Assembly (NCBI RefSeq): GCF_041379045.1 | Contig: NZ_CP166871.1 | Coordinates: 2,170,001-2,234,000, forward strand | Source of the DNA: Thalassotalea ponticola | GTDB taxonomy: Bacteria > Pseudomonadota > Gammaproteobacteria > Enterobacterales > Alteromonadaceae | Length of the DNA: 64,000 nt | Reading direction: 5' to 3' | In this document: positions 17,109 through 27,412 of the stretch, one piece after another | Position numbering within the stretch: the first letter of the stretch is position 1 | Layout of the letters: each line of letters begins with the position of its first letter | Position numbers and translations under genes: made by a program | Notes under the pieces: generated by a model | Database searches by the model: none | Seen by the model: the letters and a program-made list of their open reading frames with translations, nothing else | Told to the model about the DNA's origin: nothing

Positions 17109-19907
17109 TTAAAACGTTAGTGCATCATTCACTAATGCTTGTTGTTCTTTCACGTGCAAAGACATATAACCACATGCTGGTGCTGCAGCTGCCTTGCGGC
17201 CGGCATAACGCAATGTGCCCTGCTCGCCAATCGCTTCTCTAAAGTGATGCTGTGAACAGTACCACGCGCCTTGGTTTTGTGGCTCTTCCTGACACCAAAC
17301 AAAGTCTTTGGCATTAGGGTATTGGGCAATCACATCCTTCAATTCGGCTTCAGGGAATGGGTATAGCTGTTCAATGCGAACAATGGCGACATTATCCTGC
17401 TCATTCTTACGACGCTGTTCCAATAGCTCATAGTAAACTTTACCAGAACACATAACAACGCGTTCAACCTTATCGGCTTTGATGTCGTCAATCTCGCCAA
17501 TCACATTGTGATAAGTACCTTCTGCTAGTTCATCTAACGACGATACCGCTAACGGATGACGCAACAGAGATTTAGGTGACATTACAATCAATGGACGGCG
17601 CATTGGGCGAACCACTTGACGACGCAACATATTGAATACTTGCGCTGGCGTTGATGGTACACACACCTGCATGTTGTGATCGGCACACAGCTGCAAGAAA
17701 CGCTCTAAACGAGCCGATGAGTGCTCAGGACCTTGACCTTCATAGCCGTGTGGCAATAACACGGTCAAACCACATAAGCGGCCCCACTTTTGCTCGCCTG
17801 ATGACAAAAATTGGTCAAACACCACTTGCGCACCGTTGGCAAAATCACCAAATTGAGCTTCCCAAATGGTTAAACCACTGGGTTCGGCTGTTGCGTAGCC
17901 GTATTCAAATGCCAGTACCGCAACTTCTGATAGCACTGAGTCATAAACTTCAAATGGTCCTTGCTTATCGCTAATGTGTTGCAACGGCAAATACGTGCTT
18001 GCATCGTCTTGCCCATGCAATACCGCGTGGCGGTGGAAGAAGGTACCACGACCCGCGTCTTGACCGGTAATGCGCACGCGCTCACCGCGATCAACGATAC
18101 ACGCATAAGCGAGGTTTTCAGCGAAACCCCAGTCTAATAACTTTTCACCGCTGGCCATTTTCTTGCGATCATCGTAAATCTTCTTCACTCGTGAGTGAAG
18201 CTTGTGATCTTCTGGGTAGCTTGCAATCGCGTTCGCTAGCTCTTTAAGTCGCGCTGAGTCAATGCTGTGATCATAGGCATCATCCCAATCGTGACCCAAA
18301 TACGGCGTCCAGTCTACTGAATGCTCGGTCATTGGGCGCCATTGCTCAACAGTACACTGGCCTTCGTCGAGTAATTTTCGGTAGTAGTTTACGAATTCTT
18401 TGTTTTCGCTTTCTGAAACCACGTTTTCACGTGCCAGTTTTTCAGCGTAAATGGCTCGTGGCACCGGATGTTTCTTAATTTTTTGATACATCAACGGCTG
18501 CGTCGCGTTTGGTTCGTCGGCTTCGTTGTGACCATGACGACGGTAACAAACCAAGTCGATAACCACATCGCGTTTAAACTTATTGCGAAAATCTACTGCG
18601 ATTTGTGAAGCTAACACAACCGCTTCTGGGTCGTCTGCGTTGACGTGTAAAATTGGTGCCTGGACCATTTTAGCAATGTCAGTACAGTATTCGGTCGAGC
18701 GAGTATCTTCTTGTTTTGACGTGGTAAAACCAACTTGGTTATTGACCACGATACGAATCGTTCCACCAACTTTGTACGCTCGCGCTTGCGACATGTTAAA
18801 GGTTTCTTGTACCACACCTTGACCAGCAATTGCCGAATCACCGTGAATGGTTATTGGCATAACCAAATCGCCTTTATCACAATCGCGACGGTCTAGACGC
18901 GCGCGCACTGAACCGATAACCACTGGGTTAACGATCTCTAAGTGCGACGGGTTAAACGCCAACGCTAAGTGTACGTTGCCACCAGGGGTAACAAAGTCTG
19001 ACGAGTAGCCTTGGTGGTATTTCACGTCACCAGAACCAATTTGTTCAACGTTACCGGCAAATTCATCAAATAACTTGCTTGGGTTTTTACCCATCACGTT
19101 AACAAGCACGTTCAAACGACCGCGGTGCGCCATACCCAGCACCACTTCTTTACTGCCGTGCTCACCGGCGCGAGTGATGATTTGCTTAAGCATTGGGATT
19201 AAGCTGTCGCCGCCTTCAAGTGAGAAGCGCTTGGCACCAGGGAATTTTGCCCCTAAATACTTTTCTAAGCCATCAGCCGCAATCAAGTCTTTAAGGATTT
19301 CTTTTTTCAGGTCGTTTGAAAAGTTCGCCTTAGAACGCACACTTTCAAGACGTTGTTGCAACCAACGCTTTTCAGTGGTCGAGGTGATGTGCATGTACTC
19401 AGCACCAATCGCACCACAGTAGGTATCTTTAAGCGTTTGGTAGATATCACCTAACTTCATGCACTCTTGACCTACGGCCAAAGAGCCCACGTTAAATTCT
19501 TTATCAAATTCAGATTTTGATAGATCGTGGTGAGATAACTCCAAGTCACGCACGCGCTCACGCTGCCATAATCCCAGTGGATCTAAATTGGCATTTTGAT
19601 GTCCGCGGAATCGATACGAGTTGATCAACTGCAAAACGCGTACTTGCTTGGCATCTGCTTCACTGCTCACCGCAACGTGCTTAAAGCCTTCTTTTGCTAA
19701 TTGACGAAATTCATCTCGAATCACCGAGTGATTGGTTTCAACTTCTACACCATCTACTTTAGGAAGCTCATCAAATATCTTACGCCACTCATCAGACACC
19801 GAGTGAGCGTTTTCAAGATACATTTCGTAAAGCTCTTCAATATAAGCGGCGTTGTTACCGCTTAAATGGGAAGACTCTAACCAAGTCTTCATTACACCTT
19901 CTGGCAT
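17109..19907 (-). CDS. sucA: 2-oxoglutarate dehydrogenase E1 component
   Basis: 932 residues, matching E. coli SucA (933). The N-terminus MPEGVMKTWLESSHLSG aligns one-to-one with family N-termini, so I keep the upstream ATG although an internal ATG at 19892 has a good AAGG. The thiamine diphosphate region contains GMAHRGRLNVL and HGDSAIAGQGVVQET, with NNQVGFTTS. A transketolase-like pyrimidine domain follows (ITGQDAGRGTFFHRHAVLH). It decarboxylates 2-oxoglutarate and feeds SucB. It is 205 bases downstream of sdhB in the same direction. Confidence 0.97.
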   Translation of the reverse strand: MPEGVMKTWLESSHLSGNNAAYIEELYEMYLENAHSVSDEWRKIFDELPKVDGVEVETNHSVIRDEFRQLAKEGFKHVAVSSEADAKQVRVLQLINSYRFRGHQNANLDPLGLWQRERVRDLELSHHDLSKSEFDKEFNVGSLAVGQECMKLGDIYQTLKDTYCGAIGAEYMHITSTTEKRWLQQRLESVRSKANFSNDLKKEILKDLIAADGLEKYLGAKFPGAKRFSLEGGDSLIPMLKQIITRAGEHGSKEVVLGMAHRGRLNVLVNVMGKNPSKLFDEFAGNVEQIGSGDVKYHQGYSSDFVTPGGNVHLALAFNPSHLEIVNPVVIGSVRARLDRRDCDKGDLVMPITIHGDSAIAGQGVVQETFNMSQARAYKVGGTIRIVVNNQVGFTTSKQEDTRSTEYCTDIAKMVQAPILHVNADDPEAVVLASQIAVDFRNKFKRDVVIDLVCYRRHGHNEADEPNATQPLMYQKIKKHPVPRAIYAEKLARENVVSESENKEFVNYYRKLLDEGQCTVEQWRPMTEHSVDWTPYLGHDWDDAYDHSIDSARLKELANAIASYPEDHKLHSRVKKIYDDRKKMASGEKLLDWGFAENLAYACIVDRGERVRITGQDAGRGTFFHRHAVLHGQDDASTYLPLQHISDKQGPFEVYDSVLSEVAVLAFEYGYATAEPSGLTIWEAQFGDFANGAQVVFDQFLSSGEQKWGRLCGLTVLLPHGYEGQGPEHSSARLERFLQLCADHNMQVCVPSTPAQVFNMLRRQVVRPMRRPLIVMSPKSLLRHPLAVSSLDELAEGTYHNVIGEIDDIKADKVERVVMCSGKVYYELLEQRRKNEQDNVAIVRIEQLYPFPEAELKDVIAQYPNAKDFVWCQEEPQNQGAWYCSQHHFREAIGEQGTLRYAGRKAAAAPACGYMSLHVKEQQALVNDALTF

Positions 19908-20045
19908 TGCCTAATCCTATGTATTGGTAGACTAAATCGCATCAACATAACGTGATGCCATGTTCATAAGAGTTCGCGTGTTTACATTCTGTTAATTGAC
20001 ATATAAAAAAATGTTATTCGCTAACTCAGAAAAACGAAAATGCCA

Positions 20046-20074
20046 GGTCCACTTGCGCGGACCCGGCGATATAC
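20046..20074 (-). promoter_or_regulatory. Hairpin in the sdhB-sucA intercistronic region
   Basis: Read leftward, GCC-G-GGTCC, loop GCGCAAGT, then GGACC-T-GGC forms a G+C-rich stem without a run of T. It lies between sdhB and sucA, where partial termination or mRNA processing could set the sdh/suc ratio. Confidence 0.5.
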
Positions 20075-20112
20075 CTTAACCACAAGCAACGCTTGTAGCA
20101 CGAGTGGTCGGG

Positions 20113-20823
20113 TTATACCGCTCTTTGCAATAGCATCGATTTGATCGAACCGATTGCTTTGGTTGGGTTCAATCCCTTAGGACAAACGTCAACACAGTTC
20201 ATGATGCCGTGACAACGGAATACGCTGTACGCATCTTGTAAATCGTCTAAACGCTCATCAGTCGCCGTATCACGGCTATCAATTAAGAAGCGATAGGCGT
20301 GTAACAAACCCGCTGGACCGATAAACTTGTCAGGGTTCCACCAAAATGATGGACACGATGTTGAACAACACGCACACAAGATACACTCGTATAACCCGTC
20401 TAACTTGTCGCGTTCTTCAATTGACTGAAGGTGTTCACGCGCTGGCTGTGCTTTACCATCGTTGATTAAGTACGGCTTGATCTTCTCGTATTGCGTGTAG
20501 AACTGGGTCATATCAATAATCAAGTCACGTACAACCGGTAAACCTGGCAATGGACGTAAAACGATTTTGCCGCCCTTTAACTCAGATAACGGGGTGATAC
20601 ACGCGAGACCGTTTTTGCCGTTCATGTTCAGACCGTCTGAACCACACACACCTTCGCGGCATGAGCGACGGAATGACAATGTTGGATCTTGTTCTTTTAA
20701 CAAGATAAGCGCATCAAGCACCATCATGTCTGAGCCTTCAGAGATCTCTAGCTCGTAGTCCTTCATGTAAGGTGCATTGTCTACATCAGGGTTGTAGCGA
20801 TAAATCGAAAACGTTTGTTTCAT
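20113..20823 (-). CDS. sdhB: Succinate dehydrogenase iron-sulfur subunit
   Basis: 236 residues. The N-terminal [2Fe-2S] ferredoxin domain shows CREGVCGSDG and a downstream Cys in GLACI. The C-terminal domain has CILCACCSTSCP and CHGIMNCVDVCPKGLNP for the [4Fe-4S] and [3Fe-4S] clusters. It carries electrons from SdhA FAD to the membrane quinone site. It begins 12 bases after the sdhA stop. It lies on the cytoplasmic face of the inner membrane in complex II. Confidence 0.98.
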   Translation of the reverse strand: MKQTFSIYRYNPDVDNAPYMKDYELEISEGSDMMVLDALILLKEQDPTLSFRRSCREGVCGSDGLNMNGKNGLACITPLSELKGGKIVLRPLPGLPVVRDLIIDMTQFYTQYEKIKPYLINDGKAQPAREHLQSIEERDKLDGLYECILCACCSTSCPSFWWNPDKFIGPAGLLHAYRFLIDSRDTATDERLDDLQDAYSVFRCHGIMNCVDVCPKGLNPTKAIGSIKSMLLQRAV

Positions 20824-20835
20824 CGTTAATGCTCC

Positions 20836-22608
20836 TTAGTAAGTACGTGCTTTCGGTGGGAAAGCTTCACGGTGAACTGGTTTCATGTTCACATCGCGTT
20901 TTGACATTTCTTCGTTACCCGGTGTGTAAATCGTGTGACACAACCAGTTCTCATCATCACGATCAAGGAAGTCTTCACGTGAGTGAGCACCACGAGATTC
21001 GGTACGGAAGTTCGCAGCTTTTGCCGTACAGTAAGCTGTTTCCATTAAGTTATCTAACTCTAAACACTCAATGCGTTGGGTGTTGAACTCTGATGACTTA
21101 TCGGCAAGGTGGGCATTTTGCAGACGCTCACGAATTTCCGTTAACTCTTTCATACCTTGAGCCATGGCTTCACCTTCGCGGAATACCGAGAAGTTAAGCT
21201 GCATACATTGCTGTAGGTCTTTGCGAATTTGTACTGGGTCTTCACCACCAGTTGAGTTTTCCCAACGGTTGTAACGAGCTAGTGCCGCTTCAAGGTTAGC
21301 GTCGTTTGCATCGCGAGATGTATCGGTTTCTGCAAGGTACTTACCAAGGAAGTTACCCGCCGCGCGACCAAATACCACTAAGTCAAGCAATGAGTTACCA
21401 CCTAAGCGGTTAGCGCCGTGCACTGATACGTTGGCAATTTCACCAACAGCAAACAAACCTTCAATGATTTTGTCTTCACCCGTTTCTGGGTTGAACTCAA
21501 TTGCTTGGCCATTGACGTTACAAGGAACACCACCCATTTGATAGTGACAGGTAGGAATAACTGGAATTGGCTCTTTTGCCGGATCAACGTGTGCGAATGT
21601 TTTTGACAAGTCACAAACGCCTGGTAAGCGCAGATTTAGTGTTTCTGCACCTAAGTGGTCAAGCTTCAACTTGATGTGCTTACCAAATTGCGGGTGATCA
21701 CAACCGCGACCTTCGCGAATTTCGGTCATCATTGAACGCGCAACAACGTCGCGGCCCGCCAAGTCTTTGGCGTTTGGCGCGTAGCGTTCCATGAAGCGCT
21801 CGCCGTCTTTATTCAGCAGGTAACCACCTTCACCGCGACAACCTTCAGTAACAAGTACACCCGCACCGGCGATACCGGTTGGGTGGAACTGCCACATTTC
21901 CATATCTTGCATTTGTACGCCAGCACGCAGTGACATACCAACACCATCACCCGTGTTGATATGGGCGTTTGTTGTTGATGCGTAAATACGACCAGCACCA
22001 CCTGTCGCTAATACCGTTGCACGTGCCTTAAAGTACACAACTTCACCGGTTTCGATACAAATTGCCGTACAACCAACAACATGGCCGTCGTCATTTTTTA
22101 CTAAGTCTAATGCATACCACTCAGAGTATACATTGGTTTGATTTTTAACGTTTTGTTGGTACAGACAGTGTAGCAACGCATGACCGGTACGGTCAGCCGC
22201 TGCCGCTGTACGAGCCGCTTGCTCACCACCGAAGTTTTTCGACTGGCCACCAAACGGACGTTGATAAACTTTGCCGTTTTCAAAACGAGAGAACGGCAGA
22301 CCCATGTTTTCTAATTCGATAATCGCTTCAGGGCCTGTTTTACACATGTACTCGATCGCATCTTGATCACCGATAAAGTCAGAACCTTTAACGGTATCGT
22401 ACATGTGATATTCCCAGTTATCTTCATGGGCATTACCCAACGCAACGGTAATACCACCTTGAGCAGATACCGTGTGCGAACGGGTTGGAAATACTTTAGA
22501 AATCAAAGCACAGCTTTGACCTGATTCAGAGATAGCTAAAGCGGCGCGCATACCTGCGCCACCAGCGCCAATTACAATGGCATCAAATTCACGAACAGGA
22601 ACGCTCAC
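20836..22608 (-). CDS. sdhA: Succinate dehydrogenase flavoprotein subunit
   Basis: 590 residues. The FAD-binding GxGxxG motif is near the N-terminus ([16 protein letters not shown]), followed by the covalent-flavin His in [11 protein letters not shown]. Substrate and active-site motifs include [28 protein letters not shown] and [13 protein letters not shown]. It oxidises succinate to fumarate. It follows sdhD immediately and precedes sdhB, which is the usual sdhCDAB order. Confidence 0.98.
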   Translation of the reverse strand: MSVPVREFDAIVIGAGGAGMRAALAISESGQSCALISKVFPTRSHTVSAQGGITVALGNAHEDNWEYHMYDTVKGSDFIGDQDAIEYMCKTGPEAIIELENMGLPFSRFENGKVYQRPFGGQSKNFGGEQAARTAAAADRTGHALLHCLYQQNVKNQTNVYSEWYALDLVKNDDGHVVGCTAICIETGEVVYFKARATVLATGGAGRIYASTTNAHINTGDGVGMSLRAGVQMQDMEMWQFHPTGIAGAGVLVTEGCRGEGGYLLNKDGERFMERYAPNAKDLAGRDVVARSMMTEIREGRGCDHPQFGKHIKLKLDHLGAETLNLRLPGVCDLSKTFAHVDPAKEPIPVIPTCHYQMGGVPCNVNGQAIEFNPETGEDKIIEGLFAVGEIANVSVHGANRLGGNSLLDLVVFGRAAGNFLGKYLAETDTSRDANDANLEAALARYNRWENSTGGEDPVQIRKDLQQCMQLNFSVFREGEAMAQGMKELTEIRERLQNAHLADKSSEFNTQRIECLELDNLMETAYCTAKAANFRTESRGAHSREDFLDRDDENWLCHTIYTPGNEEMSKRDVNMKPVHREAFPPKARTY

Positions 22609-22956
22609 TTATACACCCCACACTGACAACAATACCGCTGCAACATAAACAAACAGGGTAATAGTAAATAAAAATTGTAAAACACCACGCAAAAATGTTG
22701 CTTTAACGTAATCTGTCAACACTTGCCAAATACCAATCCACGCGTGAAACAGTACGGCGACTACCGCTAATACGGTAAAGATTTTCATGCCCAGGTTAGA
22801 GAACAAACCGGTCCACGCTTGATACGTCACCTCGGGTGTCATCACAAACCAAGCCATCATAAATACGCTGTATAAAGCTAAAACAATGGCACTTGCGCGA
22901 AGAAGAATAAAGTCGTGAACGCCACTTCTACCTAGCGTTGCTGCGTTGTTTACCAT
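22609..22956 (-). CDS. sdhD: Succinate dehydrogenase membrane anchor subunit SdhD
   Basis: 115 residues from MVNNAATLGRSGVHDFILLRAS, with three transmembrane helices. The conserved R-A-S region and the His of LFHAWIGIWQVLTDYVK (heme b/quinone region) are present. The start at 22956 is chosen because GGAG lies 8 bases upstream and because the family begins this way. The first codons overlap the sdhC stop by 7 bases, showing translational coupling. Confidence 0.93.
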   Translation of the reverse strand: MVNNAATLGRSGVHDFILLRASAIVLALYSVFMMAWFVMTPEVTYQAWTGLFSNLGMKIFTVLAVVAVLFHAWIGIWQVLTDYVKATFLRGVLQFLFTITLFVYVAAVLLSVWGV

Positions 22957-23324
22957 ACCCAAGCTCCTGCTAATACTGCTAATACAACCCAAAGAGCAAT
23001 AGCGATACGAGCGCTAGTTTGACCAGAGCCTTTCTCTTCAAGGTGACCTAAATCCATAATCAGGTGGCGAATACCACCAACGAAATGATATGCAAGGGCG
23101 GTAATAATACCCCACGCAACAAATTTACCCAGTGCACCAGTAAAGCATTCTTTAACCGATGCAAAACCTTCTGGAGAAGATAGCGACACAGAAAGTGCCC
23201 AAATTAGGATACCCACGCCGAAGAACATCACCACACCACTTACGCGATGCAAAATTGATGCTTTTGCGGCAGCCGGTAACTTGATTGTTGTTAAATCAAG
23301 ATTTACAGGTCTTTGTTTTTTCAC
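22950..23324 (-). CDS. sdhC: Succinate dehydrogenase cytochrome b556 subunit
   Basis: 124 residues: a short basic N-terminus (KKQRPVNLDL), the signature SILHRVSGVVMF, three membrane helices, and AYHFVGGIRHLIMDLGH containing the heme-ligand His. With SdhD it binds heme b and ubiquinone. It is the first gene of the sdhCDAB-sucAB unit, so the promoter lies in the divergent region shared with gltA. Confidence 0.96.
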   Translation of the reverse strand: MKKQRPVNLDLTTIKLPAAAKASILHRVSGVVMFFGVGILIWALSVSLSSPEGFASVKECFTGALGKFVAWGIITALAYHFVGGIRHLIMDLGHLEEKGSGQTSARIAIALWVVLAVLAGAWVW

Positions 23325-23870
23325 AGTTATCTTGCCTAATACGTTATTTTTCTAACAACATCTACCAAGTTTCACGTCGCAGTAACATACGTTAATGAAG
23401 AGCACACAGTTCAATGTGATTACGTCAATGCGCTCGCCACAAAGCCGACACCTGCTGATTGAGCTTGGTAATAAAATGTTTCTTACCCACTTTCGGATCG
23501 TCGGGAATTATATCCATGTGGATCAAAAATTACAATTTTATCGACGGTTTATTTAAACTTGGTTAGAGTATTTGCACAAAATATCAACAAATGTATGTTT
23601 TTCTATCATTTGCTAAACATTTAAATTGACTTTGCACCCCGCTTTTGGAGTAGAATGTTGTCACTTTTTCGTCGCTGGTTATCGACAAAACATGCATGAC
23701 CCATGCATAACTTTGTGTTTACAGCCCATTACAAAGCGCTGTTGTATACAAATAAAACATGCTTTTTTGCATAGTTATTTAAGCGCCGTTACACCCCGTA
23801 ATAAGCGTTATCAAATGTGATAGTCGGCATTTAAGACATACAGAAATTGAAAGAATATAGAGGAAGAACT
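23325..23870. promoter_or_regulatory. Divergent control region between sdhC and gltA
   Basis: 546 non-coding bases. A candidate rightward promoter is TTGACT at 23626 with TAGAAT at 23651 (19-base spacer), which would give gltA a leader of about 210 bases. A very A/T-rich block (23520-23625) lies upstream of it. Catabolite or redox regulators commonly act here in relatives, but I cannot assign a site with confidence. Confidence 0.5.
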
Positions 23871-25166
23871 ATGGCTGAGAATAAAGCCACTCTGAGCATT
23901 AATGGCAAAGAGGTTGCTGAACTACCCATCCTATCAGGTACTGCAGGAAACGATGTTATCGACATTCGTACACTAGGTAGCGCTGGCTATTTTACCTACG
24001 ACCCTGGCTTCCTAGCAACAGCGTCTTGTGAATCAGAGATCACCTTCATCGACGGCGCCAAAGGTGTATTACAACACCGCGGTTACGCTATTGATGATTT
24101 GGCAAAAAACGCTGACTACTTAGAAACGTGTTACATTTTGTTGAACGGTCAGGCGCCGACGCAAGAGCAATACGACGAGTTTGTTAACGTTATCACCAAC
24201 CACACCATGGTACACGAAAAGTTAGTTAACTTTTTCCGTGGATTCCTACACAACGCGCACCCAATGGCGATGGTATGTGGTGTCGTTGGCGCATTATCGT
24301 CATTTTATCACTCAGACCTAGATATCAATGACCCAGCTCAACGCAAGCGTTGTGCACATCGTTTAATCGCGAAAATGCCGACCATTGCCGCTATGGCGTA
24401 CAAATACAGCTTAGGTCAACCGTTCGTATACCCGCGCAACGACCTTTCGTACTCTGAAAACTTCTTACACATGATGTTTTCTGTACCTGCTGAAGAATAC
24501 AAAGTGAACCCTATCCTTGCTAAGGCAATGGATCGCATCTTTATTCTTCACGCTGACCACGAGCAAAATGCATCAACGTCAACCGTTCGTTTAGCGGGTT
24601 CATCTGGTGCTAACCCATACGCGTGTATCGCTGCTGGTGTTGCGTCGTTATGGGGGCCTGCACACGGTGGTGCCAACGAAGCGTGTTTAAACATGTTAGA
24701 AGAGATTGGCGACGTAAGCCGCGTTGACGAATTCGTTGCTCGCGCTAAAGACAAAAACGACCCGTTCCGTCTAATGGGCTTTGGCCACCGCGTTTACAAG
24801 AACTTCGACCCGCGCGCAACGGTTATGCGTGAAACCTGTCATGAAGTTCTCAACGAGCTAGGCATCAAAGATCCACTACTAGATGTGGCTATGGCACTTG
24901 AAAAAGTGGCGCTTGAAGACCCGTACTTCATCGAGAAGAAACTTTACCCTAACGTAGACTTCTACTCAGGTATTATTCTTAAAGCCATCGGTATTCCGAC
25001 CAATATGTTTACCGTTATCTTTGCCCTATCTCGCACCGTTGGTTGGTGTGCACACTGGGATGAGATGTTAAGTCAGCCAGGACAAAAAATCGGTCGTCCT
25101 CGTCAAAACTACACCGGTGAGTTGAACAAAGAGTTCACGCCGTTAAAGCATCACGACAAAGATTAA
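23871..25166 (+). CDS. gltA: Citrate synthase (type II)
   Basis: 431 residues from [19 protein letters not shown]. The start at 23871 is fixed by AGGAAG 6 bases upstream. Family motifs and catalytic residues are visible: [39 protein letters not shown] and VDFYSGI with the catalytic Asp. It condenses acetyl-CoA and oxaloacetate in the cytosol. The length and motifs match the hexameric, NADH-sensitive type II enzymes of gamma-proteobacteria. It is monocistronic, with its own terminator. Confidence 0.98.
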   Translation: MAENKATLSINGKEVAELPILSGTAGNDVIDIRTLGSAGYFTYDPGFLATASCESEITFIDGAKGVLQHRGYAIDDLAKNADYLETCYILLNGQAPTQEQYDEFVNVITNHTMVHEKLVNFFRGFLHNAHPMAMVCGVVGALSSFYHSDLDINDPAQRKRCAHRLIAKMPTIAAMAYKYSLGQPFVYPRNDLSYSENFLHMMFSVPAEEYKVNPILAKAMDRIFILHADHEQNASTSTVRLAGSSGANPYACIAAGVASLWGPAHGGANEACLNMLEEIGDVSRVDEFVARAKDKNDPFRLMGFGHRVYKNFDPRATVMRETCHEVLNELGIKDPLLDVAMALEKVALEDPYFIEKKLYPNVDFYSGIILKAIGIPTNMFTVIFALSRTVGWCAHWDEMLSQPGQKIGRPRQNYTGELNKEFTPLKHHDKD

Positions 25167-25194
25167 TACCGAAGCGTATTCGTCTTCACTCGTT

Positions 25195-25221
25195 AAAAGC
25201 CAGCGTATGCTGGCTTTTTTA
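25195..25221 (+). terminator. gltA terminator
   Basis: AAGCCAGC-GTAT-GCTGGCTT followed by TTTTATT, about 30 bases after the gltA stop codon. Confidence 0.9.
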
Positions 25222-25453
25222 TTGCAGGTCACTTTATTGGCGTAAGTAACGATTGGTTGCTCTATTTGTCCAGTTAATACTCACTCAAATACCCCTGCCA
25301 TAGCCAAGCAAGCGATTGCGTTTTGCTTTAGCTGTTAGCAAAAATGCGTGGCAGCAGTGATTTGTTCAAACGCGTTGCTGCACTTGCATTATCGCAATTT
25401 TACCTTAAATTTAAGAGAGTTATTTTGCCGATATAGACAAGGTTTTTAAACGC

Positions 25454-26524
25454 GTGACTGATGCAGATAAACCGACCATACTCGTTGTCGATGACGAGCC
25501 GGCTAATATCGACTTAGCCGCTGCTCTACTAAAAGATAAGTATCACGTCAAAGCGGCTACACACGGTAAAGTGGCGATAAAAATTGCCCAGTCAAACCCG
25601 CACATCAGTCTCATTTTACTTGATATTATGATGCCAGATATGGACGGCTACCAAGTGTGTGAACAGCTCAAAGCCGATGCTCAAACCCAAGCTATACCAA
25701 TTATCTTCCTCACTGCTCGCGCTGACATTGCAGACATCACCCGAGGTTTTCATTTAGGTGCTGTTGATTACATTACCAAACCATTACAACCCGACGTATT
25801 GCAAGCGCGGGTAAAAACCCATATCACCTTGCGACAAAGCCAACTGGCACTTGAAAATCAAGTTGAGACACTGAACGAAAATATACGTCTTCGAGAGGAT
25901 ATTGAAAACCTAACCAAGCACGACTTAAAAGGGCCGCTTGGCGTGGTGTTATTCGAAACGGCAAAGCTCGAAGACCGGGCCATAGCAGAGTCCATTGAAG
26001 AGTCGGTGAACAACGTGATTAACATGCTCAATAACACCCTCGATGTATTTAAAATTGAGCAAGGTCGTTACCCGTTTTCCCCCGATATGGTGGATTTGAC
26101 AAGATTAGTGGACAAGGCGATTAAATCGGTGTCGCGCTTGGCGAATAAAAAGGCGATTTCATTCGACGTAAACACCGACCGCAAGCCCACATATATCGAT
26201 GCAGAAGAGTTGCTGTGTTTATCCATTTTTAATAATTTGATCAAAAATGCGGTCGAGGCTTCGCCTGATCACCATTCAATCCAGATCGACATCATAGAGC
26301 AAGATGAGTGGGTTGAGTTTCGGATAAAAAACACAGGCGTTATCCCCACTCAATTGCGCCCCACCCTATTTGATAAGTACGCCTCATCGAATCATCAACG
26401 AGGATCCGGGCTCGGTGCGTATTCGGCTAAACTGATGACCGAGGCGCAAAATGGGCGTATTGAATTTCGTATCATCGATGAAACCTTCACCGAGTTTAGG
26501 GTACAGTTACCCGCCTACAAATAA
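25454..26524 (+). CDS. Receiver domain fused to a histidine-kinase-like module
   Basis: 356 residues. Residues 7-125 form a response-regulator receiver with D13/D14, phospho-acceptor D57 (LLDIMMPDMDG), T87 and K109 (DYITKP). A coiled linker (about 125-150) leads to a dimerisation/phospho-acceptor helix with H156 in LTKHDLKGPL and then an HATPase domain: N-box NNLIKNAVEA, G-box GSGLGAYSAKLM. The receiver-first order is that of sensory proteins lacking a periplasmic input domain. The start is GTG at 25454 with only a weak upstream AAGG. No partner gene is adjacent. It lies at the distal border of the integron array and reads toward it. Confidence 0.85.
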   Translation: MTDADKPTILVVDDEPANIDLAAALLKDKYHVKAATHGKVAIKIAQSNPHISLILLDIMMPDMDGYQVCEQLKADAQTQAIPIIFLTARADIADITRGFHLGAVDYITKPLQPDVLQARVKTHITLRQSQLALENQVETLNENIRLREDIENLTKHDLKGPLGVVLFETAKLEDRAIAESIEESVNNVINMLNNTLDVFKIEQGRYPFSPDMVDLTRLVDKAIKSVSRLANKKAISFDVNTDRKPTYIDAEELLCLSIFNNLIKNAVEASPDHHSIQIDIIEQDEWVEFRIKNTGVIPTQLRPTLFDKYASSNHQRGSGLGAYSAKLMTEAQNGRIEFRIIDETFTEFRVQLPAYK

Positions 26525-26583
26525 GCGACATTTACAAAGCAGACGTCGTGTTACGCCTTAATCAGCCAACGCTTTACATTAAT
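26525..26583 (-). repeat. Possible degenerate terminal attC site
   Basis: Just after the metallo-beta-lactamase stop, read leftward: GTAACAAATTAAT, a short spacer, then ATTAAGGCGTAAC. The AAC...TTAAT/ATTAA...GGCG layout recalls the other attC sites of this array. However, the R' core GTTA is replaced by GTAA and the central arm is missing. It could be an attC remnant or chance. Confidence 0.35.
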
Positions 26584-27298
26584 TTGTTACAGCTGATTTG
26601 GCGAGGTCTATCGTATGATCTAAGATATCAGCCTGACCAACCGTGCCGTGCCCCGGAACCACCATGTTAATGTCGTAATTTTTCGCTTTAATGTTTTCAA
26701 TTGAATCAGCCCAAGAAATAATTGAGGCATCACCCACGTAACCCAAGCTTTCCCATTCATGGCTTCTCACTATGCAGCCACCAAAAAGTATTTTGCTTTT
26801 AGGTAGCCATGCGATGATGTTGTCCTCGGTATGGCCCGCGCCCGGATAGTAAAGTTCAACAAGACCATTTCCTAATGAAAACTCACTACCGTTAAAAGTA
26901 TGAGTTGGAATGGGTTTTCCGCCCTGAACAAGAAGCTCCTTAGTTAATTCAGATGTGTAAGTTTGAATCAACCGTGAATTCAGTAGCTTGATCCCAGCAG
27001 TGCGGTCCGCGTGTGAGTGAGTAGAAATGCTGGCCTTAGCCTGATAACCATTATCCGCAATCCAAGTCAGCAGAGTTTCTGTGTCATCTTCTGACCAAGG
27101 CGTATCAATAATATAAGCTTGATTGGCATCTACAACGATTAACCCATTCGAATCAACTAGCCCATAGCCTTCGATGTTTTTGAAGGAAGTATGAAGATAT
27201 ACCCCCTCAGCTATCTCACTAATTTTCAACGACGTATCTTTTTGCGCCATAGCTGGTAATGCCATAATGGTGACGATAAATGTTAATATAAATTTCAT
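26579..27298 (-). CDS. Subclass B1 metallo-beta-lactamase, integron cassette
   Basis: 239 residues with a signal peptide (MKFILTFIVTIMALPAMA). All six B1 zinc ligands are present: H94, H96 and D98 in STHSHADRTAGI, H156 in YPGAGHTEDN, C175 in LFGGCIVRS, and H217 in VPGHGTVG. Segments such as NSRLIQTYTSELTKELL and LPKSKILFGGC read very like IMP-type enzymes. R178 lies where IMP has Lys224 and VIM has Tyr. The IMP Asn233 position appears to be Tyr. Family enzymes hydrolyse penicillins, cephalosporins and carbapenems in the periplasm; activity here is not shown. The ATG lies 14 bases after attC site 27312-27412, the normal position of a cassette gene. Confidence 0.88.
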   Translation of the reverse strand: MKFILTFIVTIMALPAMAQKDTSLKISEIAEGVYLHTSFKNIEGYGLVDSNGLIVVDANQAYIIDTPWSEDDTETLLTWIADNGYQAKASISTHSHADRTAGIKLLNSRLIQTYTSELTKELLVQGGKPIPTHTFNGSEFSLGNGLVELYYPGAGHTEDNIIAWLPKSKILFGGCIVRSHEWESLGYVGDASIISWADSIENIKAKNYDINMVVPGHGTVGQADILDHTIDLAKSAVTN

Positions 27299-27311
27299 TG
27301 GCTGCCCTGAC

Positions 27312-27412
27312 TTCTAACACCTCATTAAGAGGTAATTTTTAGTTAGCCATAATGTTCAACGCAGTAGAAAACAGCCAACTGTAAATTTACTTGCTTTAAT
27401 GACTTGTTGTGT
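27312..27412 (-). repeat. attC site of the 27413-28042 cassette
   Basis: Read leftward: ACACAAC core, then AAGTCATTAA, a palindrome-like centre, TTAATGAGGTGTTAG. The AACA and ATTAA arms pair with TTAAT and GTGTT with the usual asymmetry. Length is about 101 bases. Confidence 0.85.

Noticed and set aside
19860..19892. Internal sucA start at 19892
   Set aside because: The ribosome site is good, but family N-termini align with the longer form from 19907; the question remains minor.
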